NCBI RefSeq assembly: GCF_000417875.1
Contig: NW_006920892.1
Coordinates: 325,651 to 389,650 of the forward strand
Direction: 5' to 3'
From: Pseudozyma flocculosa PF-1
Taxonomy: Eukaryota > Basidiomycota > Ustilaginomycetes > Ustilaginales > Ustilaginaceae
Length of the DNA: 64,000 nt
The notes under the pieces were generated by a model. It worked only from the letters and a program-made list of their open reading frames with translations. It had not been told where the DNA came from and did no database searches. The translations under genes and the position numbers were made by a program. This document shows, in pieces, positions 40,828 through 51,409 of the stretch. The stretch's first letter is position 1, and the number at the start of each line of letters is the position of its first letter.

Positions 40828-42769
40828 TTACTGATTCGAGTACGACCGCGGTGCATCGTGGACGGTCATCGGAACGGAGAGGATCAGGACGGCGAACGAC
40901 GTCAGTATGATGCTCCGCACGGACGTCCAAGGACAGATAGCCAGCCAGGCAGCGAGCCGAAGGGAATCGGCACGAGGCAAACGCAGCTGGACCACTCACG
41001 GTGATGACGGTGGGCTTGTCGCGGCCAGTGAACTCCTTGAGCTTGCTGATCTTGAGCGCCTCGTCGATGAGGGGCTTGAGGCCGACCTGGGCGTCGGCGC
41101 CAAACTCGCTCGGGTCGTTGCTGTACTTTTCCACGTACAGGCGGATGGTGGCGCCGGCGGACCCGGTGCCGCTGAGGCGGAAGATGATGCGGCTGCCGTC
41201 CTTGAAGGTGGCGTACAGACCCTGGTTCTTGGACACGCTGCCGTCGATGGGGTCCGTGTAGCTAAAATCGCCGCTCTCGGCCACCTCAAACTGGCCCAGC
41301 TTGGTGCCGACAAAGTCGGCCGAGGTGAACTGGGAGCGCAGGTGGGCGACCATGTCGCTGGCGCCCTGGCTGTCGACCTCCTCGTAGTCGTAGCGCGAGA
41401 AAAAGTTGCGACCGTAGGTGCGGTAGTGCTGCAGCAGCACGTCTTGGACCGTGGTGCCGGCCTTTTCGGCGTTGGCGGCGGCCATGATCGAGAGCCAGGC
41501 GACGACGGCCCACAGGCCGTCCTTTTCGCGGATGTGGTCGGATCCCGTGCCGAAACTCTCCTCGCCGCAGATCGACAGGCGGCCGGCGTCCATGAGGTTG
41601 CCAAAGAACTTCCAGCCGGTGGGCACCTCGAAGCACTCGTAGCCGTTCTTCTTTGCCACGCGGTCAATGGCGCCCGAGGTGGGCATCGAGCGCGCCAGGC
41701 CCTTGATGCCGCCCTTGAAGTAGGGAATCGCCTTCTGGGCCCAGTCGGCGATGATGGCCACCGAGTCCGAGGGGTTGACAAAGGCGCCCTTGCCGATGAT
41801 CATGTTGCGGTCGCCGTCGCCGTCCGAGGCGGCGCCAAACGAGATGTTTTCGCCCTCGACGGCGTCGACGAGCGACTTGGCGTAGGTGAGGTTGGGGTCC
41901 GGGTGTCCGCCGCCAAAGTCCTCGCTGGGGACGCAGTTCTGGATCGACGACTCGGGCAGGCCGAAGGCGTCGACAAAGAGGGCGCGGCCGTAGGGGCCGG
42001 TGACGCCGTGGAGGGCGTCGAAGCGGACGGAAAAGTCGGACGAGTGGAGGAAGTTCTTGATGAGGTCAAAGTCGAAGATGGTGGCGAGGTAGGCGACGTA
42101 GTCCTTGACCTGGTCGACGATGTCGATCTGCAGCTGGCCGAACGATGTGGAACCGATCTTGGAGAGGTCGACCTCGGGACCCTCTACGATGCGGTACTCG
42201 CGGATTGTCTTTGTCGACTCAAAGATGCGGTCGGTGACCGACTCGGGTGCGGGCCCGCCGTTTTCCATGTTGTACTTGATGCCAAAGTCGTTGTCCGGGC
42301 CGCCGGGGTTGTGGCTGGCGGTGAGGAGGATTCCGCCGGTGGCCTTGTACTTTCGGATGAGGTGGGAGACGGCGGGGGTGGAGAGGATGCCGTCCTGGCC
42401 GATGATGAGCTTTGCGACGCCGTTGCCGGCGGCGAGGCGGATGATGGACTGGATGGCGGGCTTGGAAAAGTAGCGGCCGTCGCCGCCGACGACGAGCGTG
42501 GAGCCCTGTGCGCCCGTGGGGATGGCCGAGAGGATTGCCTGGACAAAGTTTTCCGTGTAGTGCTGCTGCGAAAAGACCTTGACGCTGTGGTGGGGCGAGG
42601 GGCGGAGTGCGAAGAAGATCAGCACGAGCTGCGCCGGACGCGGACTGGACGGTTGAGGGCATCTGCGAGCAGCGACAACGACGCCGACGACGACTTACCG
42701 CTTCCTGAGGCCCGAGGTGCCGGGCTTCTGGCCCTCAAAGGGCGTGGTCTGGACAGTGACGACCGACAT
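40828..42769 (-). CDS. PGM: Phosphoglucomutase
   Basis: Exons 42699-42769, 41000-42584 and 40828-40830, 552 residues. It interconverts glucose-1-phosphate and glucose-6-phosphate in the cytosol. The active-site phosphoserine is Ser114 in [20 protein letters not shown]; the Mg-binding loop is DGDGDRN; the sugar-binding and phosphate-binding loops are [12 protein letters not shown] and [13 protein letters not shown]. Exon 1 gives [20 protein letters not shown], the usual start. The family end PTVIT is reached at 41000, immediately followed by a GTGAGT donor. A TAA directly after the acceptor at 40831 makes the last exon just the stop codon. If the intron is retained the frame stays open to 40739. 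A C-run of 18 lies in the leader. Confidence 0.93.
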
Positions 42770-43576
42770 GGCTGTGGGTGAGCGGTGGCGGTGGATAGGG
42801 AGGGGGGGGGGGGGGGGGGAGTCGAATGATGGTGGTCGGAGGGAAGAAGGGGCGAGGGAGTGGCGGCGAAACGAGGTGTGAGAAGCCAGGCGGCGGCGGC
42901 GTTGCGGTTGGACGAAAGGACGGCGAGTGCTGGGGGGGGAGGGGCGGGAACGATGGTTTGATCGATTGGGCTTGGCTCGTGCGTCGGTGGTTTGGCCAGG
43001 CGGGGGGCCAGCCGCCACACAGGTAGGCAGACGAGCGAGCGTGGGTTTGTCCCCGAGCGCATGGCAGACCCGGCCTGGCCTGGCCTGGCCGCGGGCGAGA
43101 GGATGGGCCGACGGGCGGGCGAGCGGGCGCTTGCCTGGTTGGTTGGCTGGTTGGCTGGTTGGCTGTGCCTGCGTCGTCGAGGCGTGGGCGGGTGGCGAGC
43201 GGTGGCCAGGCCAGACCATTCCAGGCCGGCGACTGGCGCGAGTTTGGGGCACTCGCGGGCGTCGGTTGGGCGGCAGTCTCGTATCGCACGACAGACCGAG
43301 CCAGGGCTGGCAAAGGGTCCGGCCAGGTCGCTTCACTTCTTCCAACTCCACATCCCTCGTGCTGGAGCTCAGGCCCTTGTGCTGGCCCACCTGGGAGCCA
43401 GCCAGCCACCTGCCTCGACCCTTTGCGCACCACCACCACCAGGCCACTCAACTCAAGCACGCCTGCCCTGCCCTGCGCTCCGATCACATCTCCACCTTCC
43501 GCCTCTCCGCCTCTCCGTCTCTCCGCTTCTCGCTGGCCTCCCTCGCCATCGACGGACGGATAGACAGACAGCCAGC
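42770..43576. other. Divergent promoter region of PGM and CTK3
   Basis: Contains the G18 run, a CCTGG tandem stretch (43070-43092) and TGGTTGGTTGGCTGG repeats (43135-43166). No gene seen. Confidence 0.6.
42802..42819 (-). repeat. Homopolymer of 18 (C on the PGM sense strand)
   Basis: Uninterrupted G run on the plus strand, 33-50 bases upstream of the PGM start, so a C run in the PGM leader. Confidence 0.85.
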
Positions 43577-44552
43577 ATGGACCCGTTCCAGCTGCGGCTC
43601 AACTTTCTCTCGACGCTCAAGCGCCTCTCGGCGAGCCAGTCGTCGATCCACGCCTCTCTCTCGTTCCTCACGCAGCACTGCCACGCCCCAGCGTCCGTCG
43701 ACGACCTCTGGTCCTGCCTGATGGACACGTGCGCCACCTCGAGCCTCAACACGCGCATCAACCTCCTCTTTCTCATCTCGTCGCTCTTCACCGACGACTC
43801 GCTCTCGACGCCCGCCGTGCGCGCCGCCTACACGCCCCTGCTCCACCGCGACGCAGACAGGCTCGTACACCTCATGCTGCCGCCGGATAGGTGGGAGGCC
43901 GTGCTCAACCTCGACGCAACGACGAGGGTGCTCGAGACGTGGAGGACAAAGATGGTCCTCGACCCCAACGACGTCGACCGGCTCGTCGCGCTCGTCGAAT
44001 CTGTGCGCGCTCAGCTTTACCGCCTGCCCAAGGAGCAGAGGGGAAAGAGGCAAGGGTGGAGCGAACAGGAGGTAGTCAGGAGGGTCGAAGAGGACCGCGA
44101 GCGCGTGAGTCGACCCGCGTCGCCGCGACGCATCCAGCCGCATCGCACCCCACCGCACCGCACCGCCCTCGAATGCAGGCTGACCGCGTCCCCTTTCCCT
44201 TCCACTCCCACCACGATGGCAGCACAAGCGTCTGCGCGAAAACCTCTGGATCCTCCCGCGCACCTCGACGTCCCAATCCATCCTGTTCGGAATCGAGCCG
44301 CACCAAATCAACCCGCTCTTCCTCGTCGACAGTAAGCCCAGCGCCGGCCCCACTGACGGTGACGGTGACGGTGACGGCGATGGCGATGCAAAGGTGGCGA
44401 CAACAGCGTCGACGATGCCGAGGACGGCGCACGACCTCGACTTCAGCCAGGCGTGGGAGCAGACGAGCGAGTGGAACTCGGACGACGACGACCTCATCGC
44501 CGACGAGAATGAAAAACTCGTCCTGCCCCCCGTTTCTGATGCTTGGTGCTAG
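43577..44552 (+). CDS. CTK3: CTD kinase I gamma subunit
   Basis: Exons 43577-44104 and 44223-44552, 285 residues. Ctk3 is the non-catalytic subunit of CTDK-I, which phosphorylates Ser2 of the RNA polymerase II CTD. The N-terminal CID-like helical domain reads MDPFQLRLNFLSTLKRLSAS, then DLWSCLMDTCATSSLNTRIN and VLETWRTKMVLDP. The C-terminal conserved block is HKRLRENLWILPRT, followed by an acidic HDLDFSQAWEQTSEWNSDDD segment, both typical of the family. A Gly-Asp repeat (GACGGT units near 44357-44382) separates them. The second exon has no ATG and was found by frame continuation across a GTGAGT intron. Confidence 0.9.
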
Positions 44553-45113
44553 AGTGCCCCCTTCCCCCTCCCCCTCCCCGTTCATCGGGTACCTCGCCTT
44601 CCTAACTCCATCGCTCCTCTGGCCCGCTTCGGCTCAGCTCAGCTCGGCTCGGCTCGGCTGCTCCCAACCTCCCCTCCCCTTCCCCTCCTTGTCTGCGTGT
44701 ACTTGTACGATTTGTACCACCATCGCCCTCGCCCTCGCCCTCGATACCCCGTCCGTAGTTGTACCGTCGCACACCATTCTCCATCTCCATCGCCATGGCC
44801 TCGTACCGACGCACCGACGCACCGACCCGCGCGGCCAGTCGGCCTTCCAACGACCCGTCAGAGTCGATATTGCAGCAACACACAGTCACTGGACGGCAGG
44901 CAGGCAGGCAGGCAGGCAGGATACACGACCGAGGAAGTGATGCAAGGAGAGCGCGAGCGGGTAAGCCAGAGAGAGAGAGGGAGGAAGGAGATTCCCCAGC
45001 GGACAGGATGACATCGGCCGAGTCCGCCCTGCCCCCTTGTCGGCCTGGCCTGGGCTGGGCTGGACTGGGAGCCGCCACTGACGCAGCCTCGACGTCGTCG
45101 TCCGGCCGGCCAG
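44553..45113. other. Convergent 3' flanks of CTK3 and the AGC kinase
   Basis: No gene seen. Holds GGCTC units (44634-44660) and a perfect GGCAGGCAGG tract (44895-44920). Confidence 0.6.
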
Positions 45114-47817
45114 CTAGTCGCGCAGGCTCTCGCCCTGCGTGAGGTCGTTGGGCGCGTTGTACGAGAAGCCGACAAACTGCTCCTGCACCGTCGCGCTCAG
45201 CATGTGGCTGTCGTCGACGACGCTGTCCATGGGCGGCTCGTTGGTAAACTCGGGGTCAAAGTTGGACGTATCAATCGCCGAGGCCTGCAGACGCACGAAA
45301 CAAGAAAGCGAGAGGCAGAGCAGGAGGTGTCAGTTTCGGCAGTGAATGGCGGTCCCAACGGAACCACTGCCAAGACGACGACACGCGTATGTGCCTGTCC
45401 CTCCGCCGCTCCGCCGCTCGGCCACTCACCACGCTCGGCTTAAACGGCGGCTGCACCTTCTTGGCCAGCAGCCGCTTCCAGTCAATGTGCTTGGCGAAAA
45501 AGGGATGCGCCTTGATGTCGGCCGCGCCGTTGGGCCCGCTGCCGAGGCGCTGCGACGGGTCGCGGTTGAGGAGCAGCGTCAGCAGGTGGCGCGCGTCCGG
45601 GCTGACTTCGTCGCCGAACCGCAGCGGGTCCTGCAGAATCTTGCGGTACATTTCGTTGACGTCCTCCGAGTAGAACGGCGGCAGGCCCGTCAGCATCTCG
45701 TAGAGCAGCACGCCCAGCGTCCACCAGTCGACGGCCTTGGTGTAGCCCTGCCCCAGCAGCAGCTCCGGAGACAGGTACTCTGGCGTGCCGCAGAAGGCTG
45801 GCGAGACAGACAAAAGACAATCGACGAGGACAGAGGGGACCCCACCGTGGCGGCGTGCGCGGTCAGCGTTCGGTGTCCGTCTTGGTGAGTCGTGGTTCGA
45901 GGACATCCGGCCAGACTCACTGTTGGTCGTCTCCTGGTCGCCCATGTTGAGCTTGCAGAGGCCAAAGTCGCACAGCGCAATGTGCCCGGTGTAGTCCAGG
46001 AGGATGTTCTCGGGCTTGAGGTCACTGTCGGTCCGAGAGGGGGATAGGTGGTCGGGAGCGGGAAGGGGCCGCGCAGGGAGGAGCGTCAGCAATCGCAGAG
46101 GGAGCCCGGACCGTGGTTGTAGCAGGTGCAGAGCCGGGTTCCGTCCAAGACCTCGAAGCCACTCACCGGTAGACGACGTTGAAGCCGTGGAGGTGCTCGA
46201 GAGCGCAGAGCAGCTCGGCCGCGTAGAAGCGTGATCGCTCCTCGTTGAAACGCCCCTCGCGCTGAAGGTGGTGGAAGAGCTCGCCGCCGTTGATAAAGGC
46301 CAGGACGAGGTAGAGCTTGTCGGGGCTCTGGAACGAAAACTTGAGCGGGACGATAAAGGGGTTGTTGACCTGGGCCAGCACTGTCCGCTCGGCCAGCGTG
46401 TGCGTCACCTCGGACCGCGAGACAATGTGCGCCTTGCGGATCGTCTTGAGGGCGTAGATTCGAGACGTGTCGCGCTTCCGCACTTGCATCACCTAGCGAG
46501 GGCGCGGGAGAGGGCGAGGGCAAGCGGAGAGACGTCAACACCGTCAGCGGCAGCGCCAGGGAAGAGGTCTTCCCATAACAGCTCGAGAGGGGCGTCGAGC
46601 AGTCTCGCAGCAGACTCACCTTGCCGAAGCTCCCCTTGCCAATGACCTTGAGCAGTTCAAAGGCGTCCATGTTGAGCGAGCCGCCCGAGTCGCTCTTGTA
46701 CGACACCTGGATGTGTATTTGGCCGGTGCCGCCTGCGACCGGGTACCATTCGTCGGTGGTTCGCTGCAACGGAGCGGGCAATGACGCAGCGACGAGGAGA
46801 GTGAAGTCGGCGGTCAGCACGGAAGTGGCCGCAGTCGCGAATGCCACAGCGCCGTGGTCTCAGAGAGCTCCGAGATCAAGGAGAGGTGGCATGGCTCGGC
46901 ATGGCGCCTTTGGCCCTCGGACGAGGCCAACTCACCTGGTTCTCAAAGTCGGGCACAAACTTGACGCCACCGAGGTAGATGTCGCCGACGCCCATGACGT
47001 CGTCGCCCTGTCCGTCCTTTGGTTGACCGTCGCCGGGGTTGGCATTCGGGCCGTCGCCGGATCGAAGATAGCTCTGGAGGCTGATCTCGGAGTTTCTCGA
47101 GACGTCGCTGCGGGTCACGGGGAGGAGGAGAGGAATGAATGCGCAAGGACGCAGTATGGCCGGCGTGAGCTCGGGATCCCTCGCCTGACCCATACCAGAC
47201 CCAATTTTTGGCGTGGAAGGCGGAGCCCTGGGCTGGTGGGGGCAGCTCAACACAGCGGCGCCGCGTCCCGTCGTCCGACATGACCAGGGCCTGCCACTGC
47301 AGCCAGCAACACTGTGACCGCCCGCCGTGTCCGTGTGCCCTACGGCCGATTGATTGCCCGCCGCGAAGACTCACAAGTGTGCCTTGAACATCCAGGTGGG
47401 TCCCTGGATGTCGCCGCCGAGGGCGTCGATCAGGATCTCGTTTTTGTCAAACTCGAGGACGAGGTAGGGGAGCCACCAGCACTGCTTCCGCTGCATGCTC
47501 TGGCGGTTGTCGCGGTTGCCGGATGCGAGTCCGGAGGCGGGGCCGTTTTGGGCGAGGGCGCGGGCGATGGCGGGTGGTGTCTGGGTGCCGGCGGGGAGCG
47601 AGAGGCCGCGCGCATCGACGACGCGGATGGTGAGCAGGCCGGAGCGCGGGATGGGCGCGCCGGTCGACGAGGCGAGCGGGTTGACGGACGAGGAGCCGGC
47701 GTGCGGGTTGGATGGCGTCGGGGTGGCGGAGCGATCCATGGGGGCGGTGGCCGACGAGGGGGAGCGGGAGCCAAGGGCGGCGCCGTCCTTGAACTTTTTG
47801 CCCAGCTTCCAGGACAT
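45114..47817 (-). CDS. YPK1: AGC protein kinase of the Ypk1/Gad8 (SGK) type
   Basis: Seven exons in phase: 47375-47817, 46936-47107, 46620-46763, 46167-46492, 45921-46024, 45430-45797 and 45114-45284, 575 residues. The N-terminal half (1-235) is a C2-like region typical of fungal Ypk kinases (GLLTIRVVDARGLSLPAG). The kinase domain has the glycine loop IGKGSFGK, Lys269 in YALKTI, YRDLKPEN with Asp363, DFG at 381 and the activation-loop threonine Thr397 in TFCGTPEYLSPE. The AGC tail has a DPEFTNEPPMDSV turn-motif region and the hydrophobic motif FVGFSY (Ser560). By family knowledge, Thr397 would be the Pdk1 site and Ser560 a TORC2 site. It acts in sphingolipid, cell-wall and stress signalling. 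Confidence 0.93.
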
Positions 47818-49399
47818 GGTGCAGGCTGCGCGGCGTGGGGTCAGAGAGGGAGGGCGAGGGCAAGTGCTGTAGCAGCCGGCGACGAGGCTCGTAGGCAAAA
47901 GGTGTGCCGGTGCTGGTGCGGTGTCGGCGCTGGTGCGGTGCCGGTGCTGCTGTACTGCGTCGCTACGCCTCGAGGCAGATGCGCTGCTGCAGAGTACTCT
48001 TCAAAGGCGATGGGATACCAAGCGACGTGTCGCTAAAGAAGCCTAGGGCCCTCTATCACCCGGCGATGAGGCCTGATCCCGAGGTAGACGAGGAGCGCAG
48101 AGGAGAAAGAGGAGGTAGCGGCGGGTCTCGAGCCAGCTGGTCGTCGGAGGGTCGGCAGGGTTGAACGAGAGTGACTGGGGCGCAGCGACCAGAGACGGAT
48201 AGGCAGATATCGCTTGCTGTGTCTGCGATGATGGAGGTGGTTGCGGGACAGACGGTGGTGGACGGCGGTGGCGCAAGAGACGGACCGAGGGGCGCTTCGA
48301 GGTGATTGTTGGGTTGACAGCGTGGGCCAGGCCAGGCCAGACCGGGGGCCAGGGCCAGGCGGGCAGGGTCGAGAAGCAACACGCACGCCGCACGGCCTNN
48401 NNNNNNNNNNNNNNNNNNNNNNNNNNNNNNNNNNNNNNNNNNNNNNNGGGCAGGCGAGAGCACACGCACGCCGCACCGGCCNGCCCGCCCGCCCGCCTGC
48501 CAGCCAGAGCCCAGCCTGGACGGGCGTGTGGGCCAGGTCGGGCAAGCTCAGGCCAGTCCAGGCCAGGTCGAGGGAAAAAGGCGCCCTCGGCAGCGGCACA
48601 GAGCGGGCTCCAGGCCTGCCTGCCTGCCTGCCTTGCCTAGCCTAGCCTGTGCCTTTCGCCCGCCCCGCCTGCCTACGTACGCTCGCGCCAACCACCGTAC
48701 CGCCCGTCAACCCAAATCAGCCCAGCCCAGGCCAGCACAGACCACGCAGGCTGGCAGGCACGGAAAACCCAACGCTAGCCAAGGGCGGCAGCGGCGGCGG
48801 GTGCGTGGGTGCGTGCCAGCCACCTTTGCCCAGCGGCGGGTGCGGGCGGCAACCGCTCCATGCCAGGCGGGGCACCACCACCATCACCCAGCCCAGCCCC
48901 GTCTTGCCCTGACTTGACTTTCTTCTGACGTTGCGTCACCTTGTGTCAACTGATCGCCACCAAAAGCAGCGCAGGGCGTACAAACATGCATATGCTGCTC
49001 TGCTACCACATCCCTCATTCAGCCTCAGAAGGTGATGGTGAAGTGGGGCGTTCATCTCCTGCCATCGACCGCCAGGCTGCAACCTGGCCAGCAACATGTA
49101 GCAGCAGCTACACCCGGTGCAATAATGGCCGAGGGCTGAGCATGGCCTAGAGCTGAGCTCGGGCCTGGCTTCCCGCGTTGGATAGTGTGCATGTGCAGCC
49201 AGGATAGTTTGTGCCGTCGTCGTCGTCGTCGTCGTCGTCAAGAGATGGCGGCATAGCGCTTGGACCTCGTCTTTTGTCGATTCTCACTTCTCCTAACTAC
49301 TATCTCGATCCACGCCACGGCGGCTGTCGGCCTCTCGACATGGGCCCCGCTCGTTCCCTCGTTCCCTCGCCGGCCCTCGCCTGCGCCGCTGCTGGCTCT
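47818..49399. other. Intergenic region with an assembly gap
   Basis: AGC kinase promoter and SEN34 3' flank. Near the kinase start are GGTGCTGGTGCGGTG repeats (47903-47955). A 49-base gap and a single N at 48482 follow, then a CTGCCTGCCTGCC tract (48615-48633) and a GTC repeat (49215-49241). No gene seen in the readable parts. Confidence 0.55.
48399..48447. other. Assembly gap (49 N)
   Basis: Flanked by near-identical ACGCACGCCGCAC-GGCC copies at 48380-48397 and 48464-48482, suggesting an unresolved tandem repeat. Confidence 0.95.
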
Positions 49400-50841
49400 T
49401 TAGGTGCCGAAACCCGCCCAGCTCAGGCTAAAGAAGCCCACCTTGCCCCACGGCTGCCGTGTCGAGTCAAACCGACCCGCTTTGACCGCTTCGTCGATGC
49501 GGGCCTTTGTCTGCGCCTCCTCGTCGCCCTCCCCGGCGCCGGGACCGCTCTCGGCTGCTGTCGATGCTGCTGCTGCTGCTGCTGCGGCTGCGGCTGCGGC
49601 TGCGGGTGATGGCGAGAGGGGCGAGTCGACGCTGCAGATGAGGTGGCTCTTCTTGACCGCGGTTCCCAGTCGTCCGCTCGCCACCATCTCCAATCCGCTG
49701 ATCGACGACGTCGGGCGCGCAGAGACGGCGGCCGAGTAGTGGGCGTGGTACCGAAGTGGGTCGCCTGCACGCCCATCGCAAGGGAAGGGATGGGTCATCG
49801 TCGTCGATACGGCTTCACAGTCAGCTCATCCGCAACAGGTGGTCGCTCGTCACCGGTTCGGAAGCTCGGACAGACACGACTGTCGCGCCGCTCGCCACTC
49901 ACCGGGGTAGACGGTAAATTGGCCGCCGAAGCGCAGCCCGACGCCGAGGTAGAAGCCCTGCGAGTGGAGCGTCTCAAAGACGCACAGCGTGGCCACGTCC
50001 ATCTCGGTGCGCGGAAAGGTAAAGACGCCCGCCTGCCTTGCCGACGAGAGGGTGAGGAAGGCCGTGGCGCCCGGCTGGGAGAGGCTGGGCGCAAACCACG
50101 GCAGATCCGAAGAGGAGCCCAGCGTCAGGTGCTGGTAGGGTATCTTTTCGAGCTCGGCCTCGTCGTCGTCGTCGTCGTCGTCGTGGTCTTCCTGGTCATC
50201 GGCGGCGGTGCTGGGGGTAGTGGGCGAGTCGACTGGCTCGGATCGACCCAGCTTGGCCTCGAACAGACGACGGGTGGCATCCCTGCTCTTCTTTGTCTCT
50301 CTTCGCTGCCGGCGAGCATCGGAGCGATAGGCCGACCAGTACTCTTGGATCTCCTGGCTCGTCGCGCGCCGATGTGCCGGAGCATCGACGATGAGCATGC
50401 CGACGCCTAGACGAAACGAAACGTCAGAGGGAGTGCGGGCGCCGTGTCAGGACGCACAATTCGGCTGGGGGCGGGACCGAGACGCTCGACACGGAGACGC
50501 ACCATGACGAAGGAGCCAGGCGACTTCCTCGTGGCAGAGCTGGAGGGGCAGGCCGAGGAAGACGTTTTGCTGCGGAATGAGGGGAAGGGTACCCGTCATG
50601 AGGCCGCAGATGGCATGGTCGCGTCTCAACCTCTCGACATCTGCCCGGCCGTCACGTTCATCGGGACCATCCAGGTCAGCGGCAGCGTGGCGGGTCTTTC
50701 GGGGGAGAGGGAGAGGGAGAGGGAGAGGGAGAGGGAAGGCGGAAACGTACCGGAGGGATGCCAAACAAAGACCTGGTCATCGTGGATGTGCAGCGGGATC
50801 CGATCCGGATACTCGTCGCGCAGCGCCTGCAACGTCGACAT
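49400..50841 (-). CDS. SEN34: tRNA-splicing endonuclease subunit Sen34
   Basis: Exons 50751-50841, 50503-50640, 49903-50406 and 49400-49764, all in phase, 365 residues. Sen34 is the catalytic subunit that cuts the 3' splice site of tRNA introns. The N-terminal block is DVERLRRDHAICGLMTGTLP, then IPQQNVFLGLPLQL. A charged linker carries an Asp run (GAC/GTC repeat). The nuclease domain has GLRFGGQFTVYPG joined across intron 3 to DPLRYHAHYSAAV, giving the catalytic Tyr243 and His251, and the third catalytic residue in AVKKSHLICSV. Before the C-terminus lies an alanine run from a GCA/GCC repeat. The GGQF-VYPGDPLR-HAHY signature separates Sen34 from Sen2 and Sen15. This makes the gene the expected processor of the intron in the tRNA-Leu of this window. 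Confidence 0.92.
50702..50737 (+). repeat. GGGAGA hexanucleotide repeat in SEN34 intron 1
   Basis: About six GGGAGA units; on the SEN34 sense strand a CTCTCC polypyrimidine tract right after the donor. Confidence 0.9.
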
Positions 50842-51409
50842 CCTGTCCCCGTCCCTATCCTTGTCCCTGTCGCTGTCCCTGTCCCTGTTCCTGTCTCTGT
50901 TCCTATCCCTGTCGTTGTCGCTGTCGCCGTTCCTATCCCTGTGCCGGCACGTCCTCGTCCGTAGTCGTGAACAAGGTGAAAGTAGCGCCGAGGCGGAAGG
51001 GTCAAGTCGACGTCGAAGCGTTGACGAAAGGGTGCGATGCGGTGGTGCGGGGCGGTGCGGAGCGGTGCGGTGGTGAAGTGAGGGGTGGGAGGGAAGGAGG
51101 TCGAGGTGCGGCAGGCTCGGCCAGGGTGCAAGGAAAATCTGCACGAAAATCCACGGTGAAGAGGCAGCGTTTTGGTACGCACTCAGGCACGCACGTAGGG
51201 TGGAGGGCAGGGGTGGTAGGCAGGCAGGCACCCGCGGAAGTCGGGGGCGGGCGGCTTTCCTTCTCATCTTGCCATTCGGGCAGGCCCTGCCCACGACGCT
51301 CGCAGACATTCGCTCCAACAGAAGCATATTGCATCTACCCCCCGCATCTCCCCCTCTCCTCTTCTCTCTCCAGAGTACGACTACAATCCAGGGGGCCGAC
51401 AACGACAAA
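50842..51409. other. SEN34 upstream region and VPS34 3' flank
   Basis: Holds the hexanucleotide array described separately, GCGGTGCGG units (51035-51075) and a GGCAGGCAGGCA tract (51217-51230). No gene seen. Confidence 0.6.
50845..50942 (+). repeat. Degenerate CCCTGT hexanucleotide array upstream of SEN34
   Basis: About sixteen imperfect units of the TCCCTG/TCGCTG/TTCCTG type, beginning a few bases upstream of the SEN34 start codon. Confidence 0.85.

Noticed and set aside
40907..42781. 624-codon open frame antisense to phosphoglucomutase
   Set aside because: Mirror image of PGM. The Val/Asp/Gly-rich product has no recognisable fold.
44895..44920. GGCA tract considered as part of a CRISPR or mobile-element end
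   Set aside because: It is a simple tetranucleotide tandem with no spacers, target-site duplication or terminal inverted repeats.
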